Assembly: GCF_004798705.1 (NCBI RefSeq)
Contig: NZ_CP039290.1
Location: forward strand, 2,046,001-2,110,000
Length of the DNA stretch: 64,000 nt
Direction of reading: 5' to 3'
From: Arthrobacter sp. PAMC25564
Lineage (GTDB): Bacteria; Actinomycetota; Actinomycetes; Actinomycetales; Micrococcaceae
Part shown: piece after piece, positions 43,405 through 54,155 of the stretch
Layout of the letters: every line of letters begins with the position of its first letter
How positions within the stretch are numbered: position 1 is the first letter of the stretch
Program-made: the position numbers and the translations under genes
The notes under the pieces: generated by a model
The model's database searches: none
What the model was told of the DNA's origin: nothing
The model's input: the letters and a program-made list of their open reading frames with translations, nothing else

Positions 43405-44168
43405 CTAACGAGCTGAACCTTGACCGGGCGGCCCACGACCGGATGACCGCGAGCACCCGAAAGGGTGCGCACAAGACCCGTGCCAACACCATCGTGAAGG
43501 CCACGGACCATGCCACTCCGCTGGAGCTCAGCAACATCACCATCCACTATGGCGGCGGCAACAGCGGTGCCGAGGCCGTCAACGTCGTGGACGACTTCAA
43601 CCTGACCCTGCACGCCGGCGAGATGCACTGCGTCGCCGGCCGCAGCGGCTCGGGCAAGACCAGCATCCTGACCGTCAGTGCGGGCCTGACCCTGCCGACG
43701 TCGGGCCGGGTGTTCTGGGAAGGCGATTCGCTCGAAACCATGGGCGACGACGAGATCGCCGACCGACGCCGTGCCCTGATCGGATACGTCGACCAGGGCG
43801 GGGCCCTGATCGACGGCATGAGCGCGCTGGAAAACGTCCTGCTGCCGGCCGTCCCCGACGGCGAGGTGGACCAGCGCCGCGACATGGCCAAGGACCTCCT
43901 GGACCTCGTGGGCCTGGGCCGGCGCATGCGCCACCGTCCCGCCCAACTCTCCGGCGGCGAACGCCAGCGCGTGGCGATCGCCCGGGCCCTGATCCTCGGC
44001 ACCCGCGTGCTGGTCGTCGACGAGCCCACGGCCAGCCTGGACCGCGCCTCCGCCAACCGCATCATCAGCATCCTCAAGGACACGACGTCGGACGGGATTG
44101 CCGTCCTGGTGGCTTCACATGACCACGAACTTGTCCGCCAGAGCGATACCCTCACCGAACTGATCTAG
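43401..44168 (+). CDS. ABC transporter ATP-binding protein (MacB-like)
   Basis: 255 residues. Walker A GRSGSGKTS near 80-88, signature LSGGERQR, Walker B VLVVDEPTASLD. It powers the permease just upstream, starting four bases before its stop. The first 40 residues are a basic extension. The pair probably acts in cell-envelope export or stress; no partner periplasmic adaptor is adjacent. Confidence 0.93.
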   Translation: MTNELNLDRAAHDRMTASTRKGAHKTRANTIVKATDHATPLELSNITIHYGGGNSGAEAVNVVDDFNLTLHAGEMHCVAGRSGSGKTSILTVSAGLTLPTSGRVFWEGDSLETMGDDEIADRRRALIGYVDQGGALIDGMSALENVLLPAVPDGEVDQRRDMAKDLLDLVGLGRRMRHRPAQLSGGERQRVAIARALILGTRVLVVDEPTASLDRASANRIISILKDTTSDGIAVLVASHDHELVRQSDTLTELI

Positions 44169-44230
44169 ATTTAGGGGTAGCGTCTTCCGTCCGCGGCTTG
44201 CACCGCTTCAGAAAAAGGTAAGTTCACAGA

Positions 44231-45790
44231 GTGTCGTCTTCAGCTAAAACCCCGTTCTACATCACCACGGCCATCACGTACCCCAACGGCGTGCCGCACA
44301 TCGGCCACGCCTATGAATACATTGCCACCGATGCGATGGCCCGCTTCAAGCGGCTGGACGGCTACGACGTCTTCTTCCTGACCGGCACGGACGAGCACGG
44401 CATGAAGATTGCCCAAACGGCAGAGAAAGAGGGCATCTCGCCCAAGGAGCTGGTGAACCGCAACGCGGAGGTCTACAAGGCCGCCCACGCGGCCCTGGGG
44501 ATCTCCTATGACCGGTTCATCCGCACCACGGACGCCGATCACTACGCGGCGTCACAGGCAATCTGGAAGAAGATGGAAGCCAACGGCGACATCTACCTGT
44601 CCAAGTACGAAGGCTGGTACTCCGTCCGCGACGAAGCGTATTACGTCGAGGACGAGACCGTGGTGAAGGATGACGGCGTCCGCTACTCGCGCGAAACGGA
44701 CACCGAGGTGACCTGGACGGCGGAGGAGAGCTACTTCTTCAAGCTCTCCGCCTACCAGGACAAACTGCTGGCAATGTACGAGGCCCACCCTGATTTCGGC
44801 GCCCCGCAGTACCGATTCAACGAGGTCATCAGCTTCGTCCGCGGCGGCCTCGAGGACCTGTCCATCAGCCGTACGAGCTTCGACTGGGGTGTCCCGGTGC
44901 CCGGCAATGACCAGCACGTGATGTACGTCTGGGTGGATGCGCTGACCAACTACCTCACCGGAGTCGGCTACCCGGACCTTGAGTCGGAGTCCTTCAGGAA
45001 GTACTGGCCCGCCGACGTCCACGTCATCGGCAAAGACATCTCGCGGTTCCATGCCATCTACTGGCCCGCCTTCCTGATGAGCGCCGGGCTGGAACTGCCC
45101 AAGCGGGTCATGATCCACGGCTTCCTGCAGAACAACGGCGTCAAGATGTCCAAGTCACTGGGAAACGTCGTGGCGCCGGCGGACTTCGTGGCCCAATACG
45201 GCCTCGACCAGGTCCGGTTCTTCCTCCTGCGCGAGGTGCCGTTCGGCGCCGACGGCAACTACAACCACGAGGCAATCGTTGGCCGGATGAACTCGGACCT
45301 CGCCAACAACTTCGGCAACCTCGCCCAGCGGTCCCTGTCCATGGTGGCCAAGAACTGCGAAGGCCGCGTTCCCGCTCCGGGCGCCTTCAGTGCCGAGGAC
45401 ACCGCGCTCTTGGCCCAGGCCAACGGGCTGCTTGACAGCGCGCGTGTAGCCTTCGAGAAGCAGGAATTCAGCCGCGCCCTGGAGGCAATCTGGGGCGTCC
45501 TCGGTGACTCCAACGCCTACTTCGCCGACCAGGCCCCGTGGGTCCTGCGCAAGACCGACGTCGGGCGCATGAAGACCGTGCTCTACGTGACGCTCGAGGT
45601 GCTGCGGATTGTGGCCATCCTGGTCCAGCCGGTCATGCCGACGGCGACCGCGGCCATCCTGGACACCCTCGGCCAGGCCGAGGGCGATGCCCGGCAGTTC
45701 ACGGCCCTTGGAACTCCCATCGCCGCGGGTACGCCCCTGCCGGCCCCGGCCCCGGTCTTCCCAAAGTACGAGGAGCCCGCCGAGGCATAG
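44231..45790 (+). CDS. metG: Methionyl-tRNA synthetase
   Basis: 519 residues from GTG at 44231. HIGH motif [13 protein letters not shown] near 18-30, KMSKS motif [11 protein letters not shown] near 300. Short form without the C-terminal dimerisation domain. The signal [12 protein letters not shown] matches the active-site region. No T-box or riboswitch was seen upstream. Confidence 0.96.
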   Translation: MSSSAKTPFYITTAITYPNGVPHIGHAYEYIATDAMARFKRLDGYDVFFLTGTDEHGMKIAQTAEKEGISPKELVNRNAEVYKAAHAALGISYDRFIRTTDADHYAASQAIWKKMEANGDIYLSKYEGWYSVRDEAYYVEDETVVKDDGVRYSRETDTEVTWTAEESYFFKLSAYQDKLLAMYEAHPDFGAPQYRFNEVISFVRGGLEDLSISRTSFDWGVPVPGNDQHVMYVWVDALTNYLTGVGYPDLESESFRKYWPADVHVIGKDISRFHAIYWPAFLMSAGLELPKRVMIHGFLQNNGVKMSKSLGNVVAPADFVAQYGLDQVRFFLLREVPFGADGNYNHEAIVGRMNSDLANNFGNLAQRSLSMVAKNCEGRVPAPGAFSAEDTALLAQANGLLDSARVAFEKQEFSRALEAIWGVLGDSNAYFADQAPWVLRKTDVGRMKTVLYVTLEVLRIVAILVQPVMPTATAAILDTLGQAEGDARQFTALGTPIAAGTPLPAPAPVFPKYEEPAEA

Positions 45791-45793
45791 CCA

Positions 45794-45894
45794 ACGCTCC
45801 CTCACTTCCTGCAGGTTTGGGCCCGACGCTCCTGCACCTTTTGATGAAAGGTGCGGGAGCGTTTGCGCTTCGACGACGGCTGGTGAGGGAGCGT
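45794..45894. repeat. Nested palindromic element after metG
   Basis: Outer arms acgctccctcac (45794-45805) and gtgagggagcgt (45883-45894) are exact complements. Inside, acgctcctgcaccttt (45826-45841) pairs with aaaggtgcgggagcgt (45847-45862). The shared ACGCTCC core and double palindrome look like a REP/MITE-type element rather than one terminator; the inner hairpin could also terminate metG. Confidence 0.7.
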
Positions 45895-46224
45895 GTGTGT
45901 CTCAGCCCCGCCCGAACAGCCGGGTTCCCCGTTGCGACGTCGCGCCGGTTTTCGTTGTACAGGTAATCGGCGCTGCCAGACTGACTACAGTTCGTGGCAA
46001 CGAGGTAGCGGAGTCACGCGAATGCGCGTACCGGATACTCGGGACCGGTGCACGGTGCCCACCATAGTCTGAAAAAGCAAGCGAACTGACGACACTGCTG
46101 GGGAGTAGCTGTCGCCCTTTGATTCGCTGTTGGGGTCGCAATTAATAGTCTTTCCTAGGTCTCACAGATGGTTACTCCACAGGGTCCTGTCAGGTCGAAC
46201 ATGACTTGAACGGAAGGGCCGAAG
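45895..46224. other. Intergenic region with nothing further recognised
   Basis: About 330 bases between the palindromic element and the secreted-protein gene. I found no tRNA, no convincing reading frame and no family of structured RNA. An AGG-AAG-like ribosome site precedes the next gene. Confidence 0.5.
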
Positions 46225-46743
46225 ATGAGAAGGACAATCGCCACACTGGGGGTCGTGGGGCTGGGCGTGATGGCTGCCACGGTGACTGCTGCTGCCGCGC
46301 CGCCGGACACAATCTCTATCTGCCATGCGACGCATTCGCAGTCCAACCCGTACATTGCTGTGACGATCAGCCTTAGCGCGCTGTCGGCCCACGCCGGCGA
46401 CACTCACGATATCGTGCCGACCAACGCGGGCGCGGACATGCCGAACGGGCAGAATCTGAGCCCGGGGAATCTGGCGATCCTGGCGGCGGGCTGCGCCGTT
46501 GGGGCGTCCGTCGGTCCGAGTGAGTCGCCGAAGCCGTCGGAGTCCCCGAGTGAGTCGCCGTCTGCTGCCAAGGCAGCAGCCGTGCCTGCGGCCAACGTGG
46601 GCCACAATGTCCAGACCGCCGTGGGCGGGAACCCGGATGCTGGTATTCCTCTGTGGCTCTCCGCGCTGACTGGCCTCTTCATGTCAGGAGCCGCAGCGGT
46701 GCTCTGCACTGGCAGGGCACGGGCAAGGAAGGCTGACAGCTAG
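46225..46743 (+). CDS. Secreted protein, possible sortase substrate
   Basis: 172 residues. Signal peptide (MRRTIATLGVVGLGVMAATVTAAAA), then a domain with ISICHATHSQSNPYIAVTISLSA, a Ser/Pro repeat linker (SESPKPSESPSESPS) and a C-terminal hydrophobic segment (IPLWLSALTGLFMSGAAAVL) with basic RARARK tail. NPDAG just before the hydrophobic stretch has the spacing of a sorting signal, though not LPXTG. It is 82 bases before a sortase. Confidence 0.75.
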   Translation: MRRTIATLGVVGLGVMAATVTAAAAPPDTISICHATHSQSNPYIAVTISLSALSAHAGDTHDIVPTNAGADMPNGQNLSPGNLAILAAGCAVGASVGPSESPKPSESPSESPSAAKAAAVPAANVGHNVQTAVGGNPDAGIPLWLSALTGLFMSGAAAVLCTGRARARKADS

Positions 46744-46825
46744 GGGGTCCTCCGTGGCGGGTGTGGTAAGCGGCACCCGCCCCGGACGCCTATTTACTTG
46801 CGGTTGCACTTCAACAGGAGAAGTT

Positions 46826-47602
46826 ATGGCCAGCCACTGCAAGACCCGGCAATTCCACGGCGGGGCCCCGCGCAGCCTGATCCTGGGCCGCCGGGACTGG
46901 CTCCTGCTGGCGGCCTGCATCGTCGGGTTGCTGGTGGCCTGGCTCGTCTATGGCGCAATCGGTCCAGATGACGGGCGGTCCCTCGCCGGAAGTGCAGGAA
47001 CGGGGATACCAACCGCCTCGGCCCCGGCCATTCCGGCCACTCCGGCCAGCGGCCCTGCCCAGTCGCGCCCTGCCCAGTCCGGCCCTGCCTCCTTCGGCGA
47101 CGCCCTGGCCGTGCCGCCCGCGACAGGCCGGCCGGCCGGCGCCCCGCGGGCGGCACCCGGCCCTGTTGCCTCCGCACCGCAACGCATTTCGTACCCGGCG
47201 GCAGGCATGGACGTTGTGGTTCATCCCCTGCAACCGGACGCTGATAGCCAGAGCATTGTGCCACCGGAGACGATGGACGGATATTGGCTCTCGACCTTCG
47301 GCAGCCCGGGGGCGGGCTCGACGAATACCACGTACATCATCGGCCACAGCTGGGAGGGGCTGGACGCGCCCTTCAACCATTTGAGCTCGGCAGCCGCTCC
47401 CGGCGACCGATTCGCCGTGACCACGGCAACGGGTGTCGTGGAGTACACGGTGGATTCCGTGGCCACCTATAGGAAGTCGACGCTCAAAGACAGTTCGGTC
47501 TGGACAGCGGTTCCCAACCGGATAGTCCTGATCAGCTGCTACACGGAGGACCTCTGGGGCGTGAACCTTGTGGTCACGGCTTCCCCCGCTGCCGGGAAGT
47601 GA
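46826..47602 (+). CDS. Class F-like sortase
   Basis: 258 residues from ATG at 46826, with AGGAG upstream; an earlier start at 46754 has no site. One N-terminal membrane segment (LLLAACIVGLLVAWLVYGAI), a Pro/Ala-rich linker, and the catalytic fold with His in IIGHSWEG (about residue 174) and Cys in LISCYTEDLWG (about residue 238). The Arg position usual after the Cys is replaced by NLVV, as in class F. It would attach surface proteins to peptidoglycan. Confidence 0.83.
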   Translation: MASHCKTRQFHGGAPRSLILGRRDWLLLAACIVGLLVAWLVYGAIGPDDGRSLAGSAGTGIPTASAPAIPATPASGPAQSRPAQSGPASFGDALAVPPATGRPAGAPRAAPGPVASAPQRISYPAAGMDVVVHPLQPDADSQSIVPPETMDGYWLSTFGSPGAGSTNTTYIIGHSWEGLDAPFNHLSSAAAPGDRFAVTTATGVVEYTVDSVATYRKSTLKDSSVWTAVPNRIVLISCYTEDLWGVNLVVTASPAAGK

Positions 47603-47676
47603 GGAACGCCGGCCCGAAGCATCCGAATAGTGAGACGACTTGACCAGCATGTGGATCCCTTGGCTACCCTGAAAAC

Positions 47677-48729
47677 ATGAGCGCATCCACGATTGATCTG
47701 GCAGTTATCCCGGGCGACGGTATCGGACCCGAGGTCATAGCCGAAGCCCTGAAGGTCCTGGAAAAGGCCGCCGCCGCCGAGGGGATCGTGCTGGAGCAGA
47801 CCCACTACAAGCTGGGTGCGGAGCACTGGCTCGAGACCGGCGAGACCCTTCCAGAGGAAACCCTGGCCGACCTGCGCACCCGGGATGCCATCCTCTTCGG
47901 AGCCGTGGGTGCGGCCCCGGGTGACACCCGGATCCCCTCAGGCATCATCGAGCGCGAGATGCTCCTCAAGCTGCGCTTCAGCCTGGACCACTTCGTCAAC
48001 CTGCGTCCCTCCCGGCTGTACTCCGGCGTCGGCAGCCCGCTCGCCAACCCCGGAGAAATCGACTTCATCGTCGTGCGCGAAGGCACCGAGGGCCCCTACG
48101 TCGGCAACGGCGGCGCCCTGCGCGCCGGGACCCCGCACGAGGTTGCCACCGAGGTGTCGCTCAACACGGCCTACGGTGTGGAGCGGGTGGTACGGGACGC
48201 GTTCCGCCGCGCCAGTGCCCGCGACCGCAAACATGTCACCCTGGTCCACAAGCACAACGTGCTGGTCTACGCCGGCCACCTGTGGAAACGCACCGTCGAG
48301 GCTGTGGCGCAGAAATTCCCGGACGTCACGCACGATTACCTGCACATTGATGCCGCCACCATCTTTATGGTCACCGACCCCGCCCGCTTCGACGTGATCG
48401 TCACGGACAACCTCTTCGGCGACATCATCACCGACCTCGCCGCCGCGGTCACCGGCGGCATCGGCCTCGCCGCATCCGGCAACATCAACATGGAACGCAC
48501 CGCACCCTCCATGTTCGAGCCGGTCCACGGTTCGGCCCCGGACATCGCCGGCCAGCAGAAGGCCGATCCCACGGCCGCCATCCTCTCCGGCGCGCTCCTG
48601 CTGGACCACCTGGGCTTTGCCCGCGCCGCCCGGAAGATCGAGGCGGCCGTCGTCGCGGACGTCGAAAACCGCGACGGCGGCTTCCGCAGCACAAGCGCCA
48701 TCGGGGACGCCATAGCGGCCGCCCTGTAG
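47677..48729 (+). CDS. leuB: 3-isopropylmalate dehydrogenase
   Basis: 350 residues. Third step of leucine synthesis. [20 protein letters not shown] at the start, substrate Arg residues in [17 protein letters not shown], metal/NAD region [30 protein letters not shown], and [20 protein letters not shown]. Normal length. Its stop precedes ilvE by 112 bases. Confidence 0.97.
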   Translation: MSASTIDLAVIPGDGIGPEVIAEALKVLEKAAAAEGIVLEQTHYKLGAEHWLETGETLPEETLADLRTRDAILFGAVGAAPGDTRIPSGIIEREMLLKLRFSLDHFVNLRPSRLYSGVGSPLANPGEIDFIVVREGTEGPYVGNGGALRAGTPHEVATEVSLNTAYGVERVVRDAFRRASARDRKHVTLVHKHNVLVYAGHLWKRTVEAVAQKFPDVTHDYLHIDAATIFMVTDPARFDVIVTDNLFGDIITDLAAAVTGGIGLAASGNINMERTAPSMFEPVHGSAPDIAGQQKADPTAAILSGALLLDHLGFARAARKIEAAVVADVENRDGGFRSTSAIGDAIAAAL

Positions 48730-48843
48730 GCTGCGGCTGCCCGGTCCGGCAACCGGCGTAAGCTTGTTTCGAATCACCAAAATGCTGCCGTGGTCCGACG
48801 TTGAACCACGTTCATACACCTGGCAGCCGACCGTGGAGGAACC

Positions 48844-49956
48844 ATGACCCAGACTGCCCATGGCGTCGAATTCACCCAGCAGCTTTCGGCAACCCCGAAG
48901 TCCGCTGAAGAACGTGCTGCCATCCTGGCGAACCCGGGATTCGGCAACTATTTCACCGACCACACCGCGATTGTCGACTACAGTGTCGGCGCCGACGGCA
49001 AGGGCAGCTGGCACGATGCGCGCATTGAGGCCTACGGACCGATCTCCCTCGACCCGTCCGCCGCGGTGCTGCACTACGGCCAGGAGATCTTCGAAGGGCT
49101 CAAGGCCTACCGCCACGCCGACGGGTCCATCTGGACGTTCCGCCCGGAGGCCAATGCCGCCCGCCTGAACCAGTCCGCCCGCCGCCTGGCCCTCCCCGAG
49201 CTTCCGGAGGAGTACTTCCTGGAAGCCATCCGCCAGCTGGTCTCCGTGGACAAGGAATGGGTGCCCTCCGGCGACGGCGAAGCCCTGTACCTGCGCCCGT
49301 TTATGATCGCCACCGAGGCGTTCCTGGGTGTCCGCGCGGCCCGCGAGGTCTCCTTCCGTGTCATCGCCTCCCCGGCGGGCAACTATTTCGGCGGCGAACT
49401 GAAGCCCGTCTCGATCTGGATCTCCCGCGAATACGCCCGCGCGGGCCGCGGCGGAACCGGTGCCGCCAAGTGCGGCGGCAACTACGCAGCCTCGCTCATC
49501 GCCCAGCAGGAGGCCGAGGCGCACGGCTGCAAGCAGGTCCTCTTCCTGGACCAGTTCAACGACAACGCGGTCGAGGAACTCGGCGGCATGAATGTCTTCT
49601 TCGTCATGAAGGATGGCTCGCTCGTCACCCCGGCGCTGACCGGCACCATCCTCGAGGGCGTCACCCGGTCCTCGGTGATCCAGGTGGCCGAGGACATGGG
49701 CCGCGCCGTCGCCGAGCGCAAGATCACCCTGGACGAATGGCGCGACGGCGTGGCCTCCGGTGACATCGCCGAGGTCTTCGCCTGCGGTACCGCCGCCGTC
49801 ATCACCCCCATCGGCGTCCTGAAGGACAACACGGAGTTCATCGGATCCGAGGACGCCAAGGCGGGGGAGACCACCATGGCCATCCGCGCGACGCTCCTCG
49901 GCATCCAGACCGGCACCGTGGAAGACACCCACGGCTGGCTCACCCGCCTGGCCTAG
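48844..49956 (+). CDS. ilvE: Branched-chain amino-acid aminotransferase
   Basis: 370 residues. PLP enzyme for the last step of Val, Leu and Ile synthesis. [14 protein letters not shown], the lysine region [15 protein letters not shown], and [10 protein letters not shown] near the end. Placed beside leuB but probably with its own promoter in the preceding 114 bases. Confidence 0.96.
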   Translation: MTQTAHGVEFTQQLSATPKSAEERAAILANPGFGNYFTDHTAIVDYSVGADGKGSWHDARIEAYGPISLDPSAAVLHYGQEIFEGLKAYRHADGSIWTFRPEANAARLNQSARRLALPELPEEYFLEAIRQLVSVDKEWVPSGDGEALYLRPFMIATEAFLGVRAAREVSFRVIASPAGNYFGGELKPVSIWISREYARAGRGGTGAAKCGGNYAASLIAQQEAEAHGCKQVLFLDQFNDNAVEELGGMNVFFVMKDGSLVTPALTGTILEGVTRSSVIQVAEDMGRAVAERKITLDEWRDGVASGDIAEVFACGTAAVITPIGVLKDNTEFIGSEDAKAGETTMAIRATLLGIQTGTVEDTHGWLTRLA

Positions 49957-50052
49957 CTTTCACCAACAGTCCGACGGCGGCCCCCACCACACGGTGGGGG
50001 CCGCCGTCGTGCTGCTGCTCCTTTGAGCGCTCCTCGGTGCAAAGATGGAACC

Positions 50053-50844
50053 GTGACCACGGAAAACACCTCCTCCATCCGCCGCAGCAGCGAACTCACG
50101 CGCTTCCGCCTCGCACCGAATCCGGGACCGATGAGCCTGGCAGGCACCAACTCCTACCTGATCGCCGCTCCCGGCTCGCCCGGCGTCGTGGTCGTGGATC
50201 CGGGACCCCTCGATGAGGGCCACCTCCAGGAACTCACGCGGTACGGCGCGGTGGAGCTCATCCTCATCACGCACCGGCATGCCGACCACACGGCGGCCGC
50301 GGCCCGTTTCGCCGAACTCACCGGCGCCCCCGTCCGTGCAGCCGATCCCGCGCACTGCCACGGGGGAGACCCGCTGCGGGATGGCGAGGTGCTGCACGCC
50401 GCGGGAGTGGAGATCCGGGTGCTGGCGACGCCGGGCCACACCTCCGACTCGGTCTGCTTCCACCTGCCCGGGGACGGCGCCCGCGGCGCCGTGCTGACGG
50501 GGGACACGATCCTGGGCGTCGGTACCACCGTCCTGGACTACCCCGACGGCACACTGGGCGATTACCTCGGCTCCCTGGACCGGCTGGAGAACCTGGGCCC
50601 GGCCACCGTCCTGCCGGCCCACGGTCCCGTGCTGCCCGAACTGGACGCCGTGGCCCGTGCCTACCGCGAGCACCGGCAGGGACGCCTCGCGCAGATCCGC
50701 ACCGCCCTGGAGGCCCTGGGGGAGGACGCCGGACCGGACGCCGTGACCGACGTCGTCTACGCGGACGTCGACGCCTCAGTGCGCCGGGCGGCGGAACTCT
50801 CCGTGGCCGCCCAGCTCGACTATCTGCGGTCCGGCAGCAGGTAG
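50053..50844 (+). CDS. Metallo-beta-lactamase-fold hydrolase
   Basis: 263 residues from GTG at 50053. Zinc motif ITHRHADHTAAAARF (HxHxDH), then ATPGHTSDSVCFHL and LTGDTILG. Glyoxalase II / LACTB2-like type, with a C-terminal winged helix (VRRAAELSVAAQLDYLRSG). Substrate unknown; RNA or thioester hydrolysis are options for this subgroup. Confidence 0.88.
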   Translation: MTTENTSSIRRSSELTRFRLAPNPGPMSLAGTNSYLIAAPGSPGVVVVDPGPLDEGHLQELTRYGAVELILITHRHADHTAAAARFAELTGAPVRAADPAHCHGGDPLRDGEVLHAAGVEIRVLATPGHTSDSVCFHLPGDGARGAVLTGDTILGVGTTVLDYPDGTLGDYLGSLDRLENLGPATVLPAHGPVLPELDAVARAYREHRQGRLAQIRTALEALGEDAGPDAVTDVVYADVDASVRRAAELSVAAQLDYLRSGSR

Positions 50845-50854
50845 GCTTGGGGCC

Positions 50855-51631
50855 ATGCGTATCGCCCGGTTTGTAGTCGATTCTGATCCCCTCTACGGCA
50901 TCGTTGAAGGTGGGCCCGGCAGTGAGGAAGTCACTGTGATCAAGGGCGACCCCTTCTTCCACGGCGTGGAACGGACTGCCGAAACACACAAACTGGAGGA
51001 CGTCCGCCTGCTGGCGCCGATCATTCCCCGCAGCAAGGTCATCGGCGTCGGCCGCAACTTCGTCGAGCATGCCGAGGAACTCGGCAACGAGGTCCCCCAG
51101 CAGCCGCTGCTCTTCCTGAAGCCGAACACCTCGGTCATCGGCCCCAACGATCCGATCGTGCTGCCGGAGTTCTCCGAGGAAGTGTCCTTCGAAGCCGAAC
51201 TGTGTGTGGTCATCGGCCGGATCTGCAAGGATGTGCCCGAGGAACGGGTCGACGACGTCATCTTCGGCTACACCTGCGGCAACGACCTCACGGCCCGCGA
51301 CGTCCAGAAGACGGACCTCCAGTGGGCCCGGGCCAAGGGCTTCGACACCTCGGCACCGCTGGGGCCGTGGATCGAGACCGAACTCGACACGGAGGACCTG
51401 CAGATCCAGGGCCGGCTCAACGGCGAACTGCGCCAGGACGGCAACACGAGCCAGATGATCCGGGGCGTCAGGGAACTCGTCTCCATCGTCTCGCAGGCGT
51501 TCACCCTGCTGCCCGGGGACGTCATCATGACCGGCACCCCGGCCGGCGTCGGCCTCGTCCAGGCCGGCGACCGCTACGAGGTGGAAATCGAGGGCATCGG
51601 CCGGCTGTCCAACCCCGTGGTGCGACGCTAG
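50855..51631 (+). CDS. Fumarylacetoacetate hydrolase family enzyme
   Basis: 258 residues. VIGVGRNFVEHAEELGN, metal ligands in SFEAELCVVIG, DLTARDVQKTDLQWARAKGFDTSAPLGPWI, and MTGTPAGVGLVQAGD are the FAH signature. It probably cleaves or decarboxylates a small keto acid; substrate unknown. Starts ten bases after the MBL gene. Confidence 0.92.
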   Translation: MRIARFVVDSDPLYGIVEGGPGSEEVTVIKGDPFFHGVERTAETHKLEDVRLLAPIIPRSKVIGVGRNFVEHAEELGNEVPQQPLLFLKPNTSVIGPNDPIVLPEFSEEVSFEAELCVVIGRICKDVPEERVDDVIFGYTCGNDLTARDVQKTDLQWARAKGFDTSAPLGPWIETELDTEDLQIQGRLNGELRQDGNTSQMIRGVRELVSIVSQAFTLLPGDVIMTGTPAGVGLVQAGDRYEVEIEGIGRLSNPVVRR

Positions 51632-51786
51632 CGTCCTTCCGGTGCTGAACCAGGGCACATCCTGTCTTCCCGGCACCGTCGATTACGGTCCGCCGCTGTC
51701 TCCGGCAGGTGGCCGCAGCGCCCCATCCGGCCGCGCCCTTCTCTGCTGCGCTCCCGGTCAAAACGTCATCAAATCCCTTCTTGACC

Positions 51787-51820
51787 GGCGATACTTACCG
51801 ATATATCTTTAAGTATCGCC
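51787..51820. promoter_or_regulatory. PadR operator palindrome
   Basis: ggcgatactta (51787-51797) and taagtatcgcc (51810-51820) are exact inverted repeats separated by 12 bases (ccgatatatctt). The AT-rich core and position 55 bases before the PadR start suggest an autoregulatory operator overlapping its promoter. Confidence 0.8.
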
Positions 51821-51874
51821 GAATGATCGGTGACCATCGGAAAGACCCATCTGTGGTGGAAGGACGATGCCCCC

Positions 51875-52468
51875 ATGAAAGGCATTCACGACAACAGATT
51901 CACTGGACTCGGACCGGATAGGGAACGCTTCGAACGCGGCAGGAGCCGCCGCGGACCGCATGGACACGGCGGGTTCGGACCGGGCCGCGGGTTCGGGCCG
52001 GGTTTTGGCCCGGGCTTTGGTCCCGGCGGATCACGCCGGGCCAGCAAGGGCGATGTCCGCTCGGCGATTCTCTCCCTCCTGGCCGAATCTCCCTCCAACG
52101 GCTACGGGCTGATCAAGACGATCGCTGAGAAAACGTCGGGAGCGTGGCGGCCAAGCCCGGGCTCGGTCTACCCGACGCTGCAGCAGCTCGTTGATGAAGA
52201 ACTCATCACACCCGTCGGCGATGGACGACGCACCGAGTTCACGCTCACGGATGCCGGCAGGGCGTACGTCACCGAGCACGCAGAGGAGCTGGACAACGCG
52301 TGGAGCACCGACTCCCAGGGCTCCGGGCCCGCGTTCCACCAGAGCGTGGGAAAGCTCATGGGAGTCATCCACCAGTTCCGTTTCTCGGCAACCGATGAAC
52401 AACGCACTGCCGCTATGGAAAAAATCGACGAAACCCGCCGCGCGCTCTACCAGATCCTCGCCGACTAG
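51875..52468 (+). CDS. PadR family transcription regulator
   Basis: 197 residues from ATG at 51875 with GGAAGGA upstream. A disordered Gly/Arg/Phe-rich head ([21 protein letters not shown]) is followed by the winged helix ([52 protein letters not shown]) and a C-terminal dimerisation helix. It likely represses its own gene through the adjacent palindrome; target exporters are not next to it. Confidence 0.9.
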   Translation: MKGIHDNRFTGLGPDRERFERGRSRRGPHGHGGFGPGRGFGPGFGPGFGPGGSRRASKGDVRSAILSLLAESPSNGYGLIKTIAEKTSGAWRPSPGSVYPTLQQLVDEELITPVGDGRRTEFTLTDAGRAYVTEHAEELDNAWSTDSQGSGPAFHQSVGKLMGVIHQFRFSATDEQRTAAMEKIDETRRALYQILAD

Positions 52469-52607
52469 TTTCAGCCTCCGCCAGACCAGCTCCGGCGCGG
52501 GCTGCTGGCGCCAGGATGGCCTTCAGCAGCCTCCGCCGGACGCCGGGCGCCCCGGGAGAACGGTGATCCGGGTTCGCGTCCGGGCAGGCGGTAAAGTTGG
52601 AGTCACT

Positions 52608-54155
52608 ATGATTACTCCTTCTGCGCCCCACGCCGCCTCCAGCGAAGCCACCAGCTCCGAGCTTTCCGGCTCCACCGGTGAGGTCACCGCCGATACCCCG
52701 GTCCGTGTCCGGTTCTGCCCGTCGCCCACCGGCACCCCGCACGTCGGCCTGATCCGCACCGCCCTCTTCAACTGGGCCCACGCCCGGCACACCAAGGGCA
52801 CCTTCGTGTTCCGGATCGAGGACACGGACGCGGCGCGCGACTCGGAGGAGAGCTACCAGCAGCTGCTCGAGGCGCTCAAATGGCTCGGTATCAGCTGGGA
52901 AGAAGGCGTGGAGGTCGGCGGTCCGCACGAGCCCTACCGCCAGTCCCAGCGTCTGGACCTCTACAAGGACGTCGTCGCCAAGCTGATCGACGCCGGCTAC
53001 GCCTACGAGTGCTACTCCTCGCCCGAGGAAGTCGAGGCACGCCACCGCGCCGCCGGCCGCGACCCCAAGCTCGGCTATGACAACTTCGACCGCGAGCTCT
53101 CCGAAGATCAACTGGCAGCGTTCAAGGCCGAGGGCCGCCAGCCCGTGCTCCGCGTGCGGATGCCGGATGAGGACGTCACCTTCACCGACCTGGTCCGGGG
53201 CGAGATCACCTTCAAGGTCGGCAGCATCCCCGACTACGTCATCGTCCGTGCGGACGGATCCCCGCTGTACACCCTGGTCAACCCCGTCGACGACGCTCTG
53301 ATGGGCATCACCCACGTCCTCCGCGGCGAGGACCTGCTCTCCTCCACCCCCCGCCAGGTGGTGCTGATCCGCGCCCTCATCGAGATCGGTGTCGCCACCT
53401 ACATGCCGGTCTTCGGGCACCTGCCTTACGTTATGGGCGAAGGCAACAAGAAGCTTTCCAAGCGGGACCCCCAGTCCAACCTGTTCCTGCTCCGGGACCG
53501 TGGCTTCATCCCCGAGGGCCTGCTGAACTATCTCTCCCTGCTCGGCTGGAGCCTCTCCGCCGACGAGGACATCTTCTCCGTGGACCAGCTGATCGAGAAC
53601 TTCGACGTCAAGGACGTTCTCGCCAACCCGGCCCGCTTCGACATCAAGAAGGCCGAGGCCATCAACGGCACCCACATCCGGATGCTCGACGCCGAGGACT
53701 TCCGCGGCCGGCTCGTCCCGTACCTGCGCACCGCAGGCTTTGTCGGCGACACCCTGACCCCGCGCCAGGAGGAGATCCTCGCCGAGGCGGCCCCGCTGAT
53801 CCAGGAGCGCATCTCGCTGCTGGGCGAGGCCCCTGAGATGCTCGCCTTCCTGTTCAAGGACGACAACGCGATCGACGTCGCGGACGACGCCCGCAAGGGG
53901 CTTCCGGCGAACCTCGCCGAGGTGCTCGACGCAGCCCTGGCCGCGCTGGAACCGCTCGCCGACTGGAGCGCCGAGAGCATCCAGGCCGCTCTCAGGGAAG
54001 CGCTCGTGGAGGGCCTGGGCGTCAAGCCGCGGCTGGCCTTCGGTCCGGTCCGCACGGCCATCTCCGGCCGGCGGATCTCCCCGCCGCTGTTTGAATCCAT
54101 GGTGATCCTGGGCAAGGACCCGTCCCTGGCCCGCCTGCGCGCTTTCCGCGGCTGA
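52608..54155 (+). CDS. gltX: Glutamyl-tRNA synthetase
   Basis: 515 residues from ATG at 52608 ([20 protein letters not shown]). HIGH-type motif [18 protein letters not shown] near 39-56, KMSKS-type [11 protein letters not shown], and a C-terminal anticodon domain ending RLRAFRG. Discriminating class for actinobacteria, which use Glu-tRNA(Gln) amidation. The frame upstream to 52191 overlaps the PadR gene and is rejected. Confidence 0.95.
   Translation: MITPSAPHAASSEATSSELSGSTGEVTADTPVRVRFCPSPTGTPHVGLIRTALFNWAHARHTKGTFVFRIEDTDAARDSEESYQQLLEALKWLGISWEEGVEVGGPHEPYRQSQRLDLYKDVVAKLIDAGYAYECYSSPEEVEARHRAAGRDPKLGYDNFDRELSEDQLAAFKAEGRQPVLRVRMPDEDVTFTDLVRGEITFKVGSIPDYVIVRADGSPLYTLVNPVDDALMGITHVLRGEDLLSSTPRQVVLIRALIEIGVATYMPVFGHLPYVMGEGNKKLSKRDPQSNLFLLRDRGFIPEGLLNYLSLLGWSLSADEDIFSVDQLIENFDVKDVLANPARFDIKKAEAINGTHIRMLDAEDFRGRLVPYLRTAGFVGDTLTPRQEEILAEAAPLIQERISLLGEAPEMLAFLFKDDNAIDVADDARKGLPANLAEVLDAALAALEPLADWSAESIQAALREALVEGLGVKPRLAFGPVRTAISGRRISPPLFESMVILGKDPSLARLRAFRG

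Noticed and set aside
47938..49932. Minus-strand frame of 664 codons opposite leuB and ilvE
   Set aside because: It spans two clear genes on the other strand, and its composition is that of a shadow.
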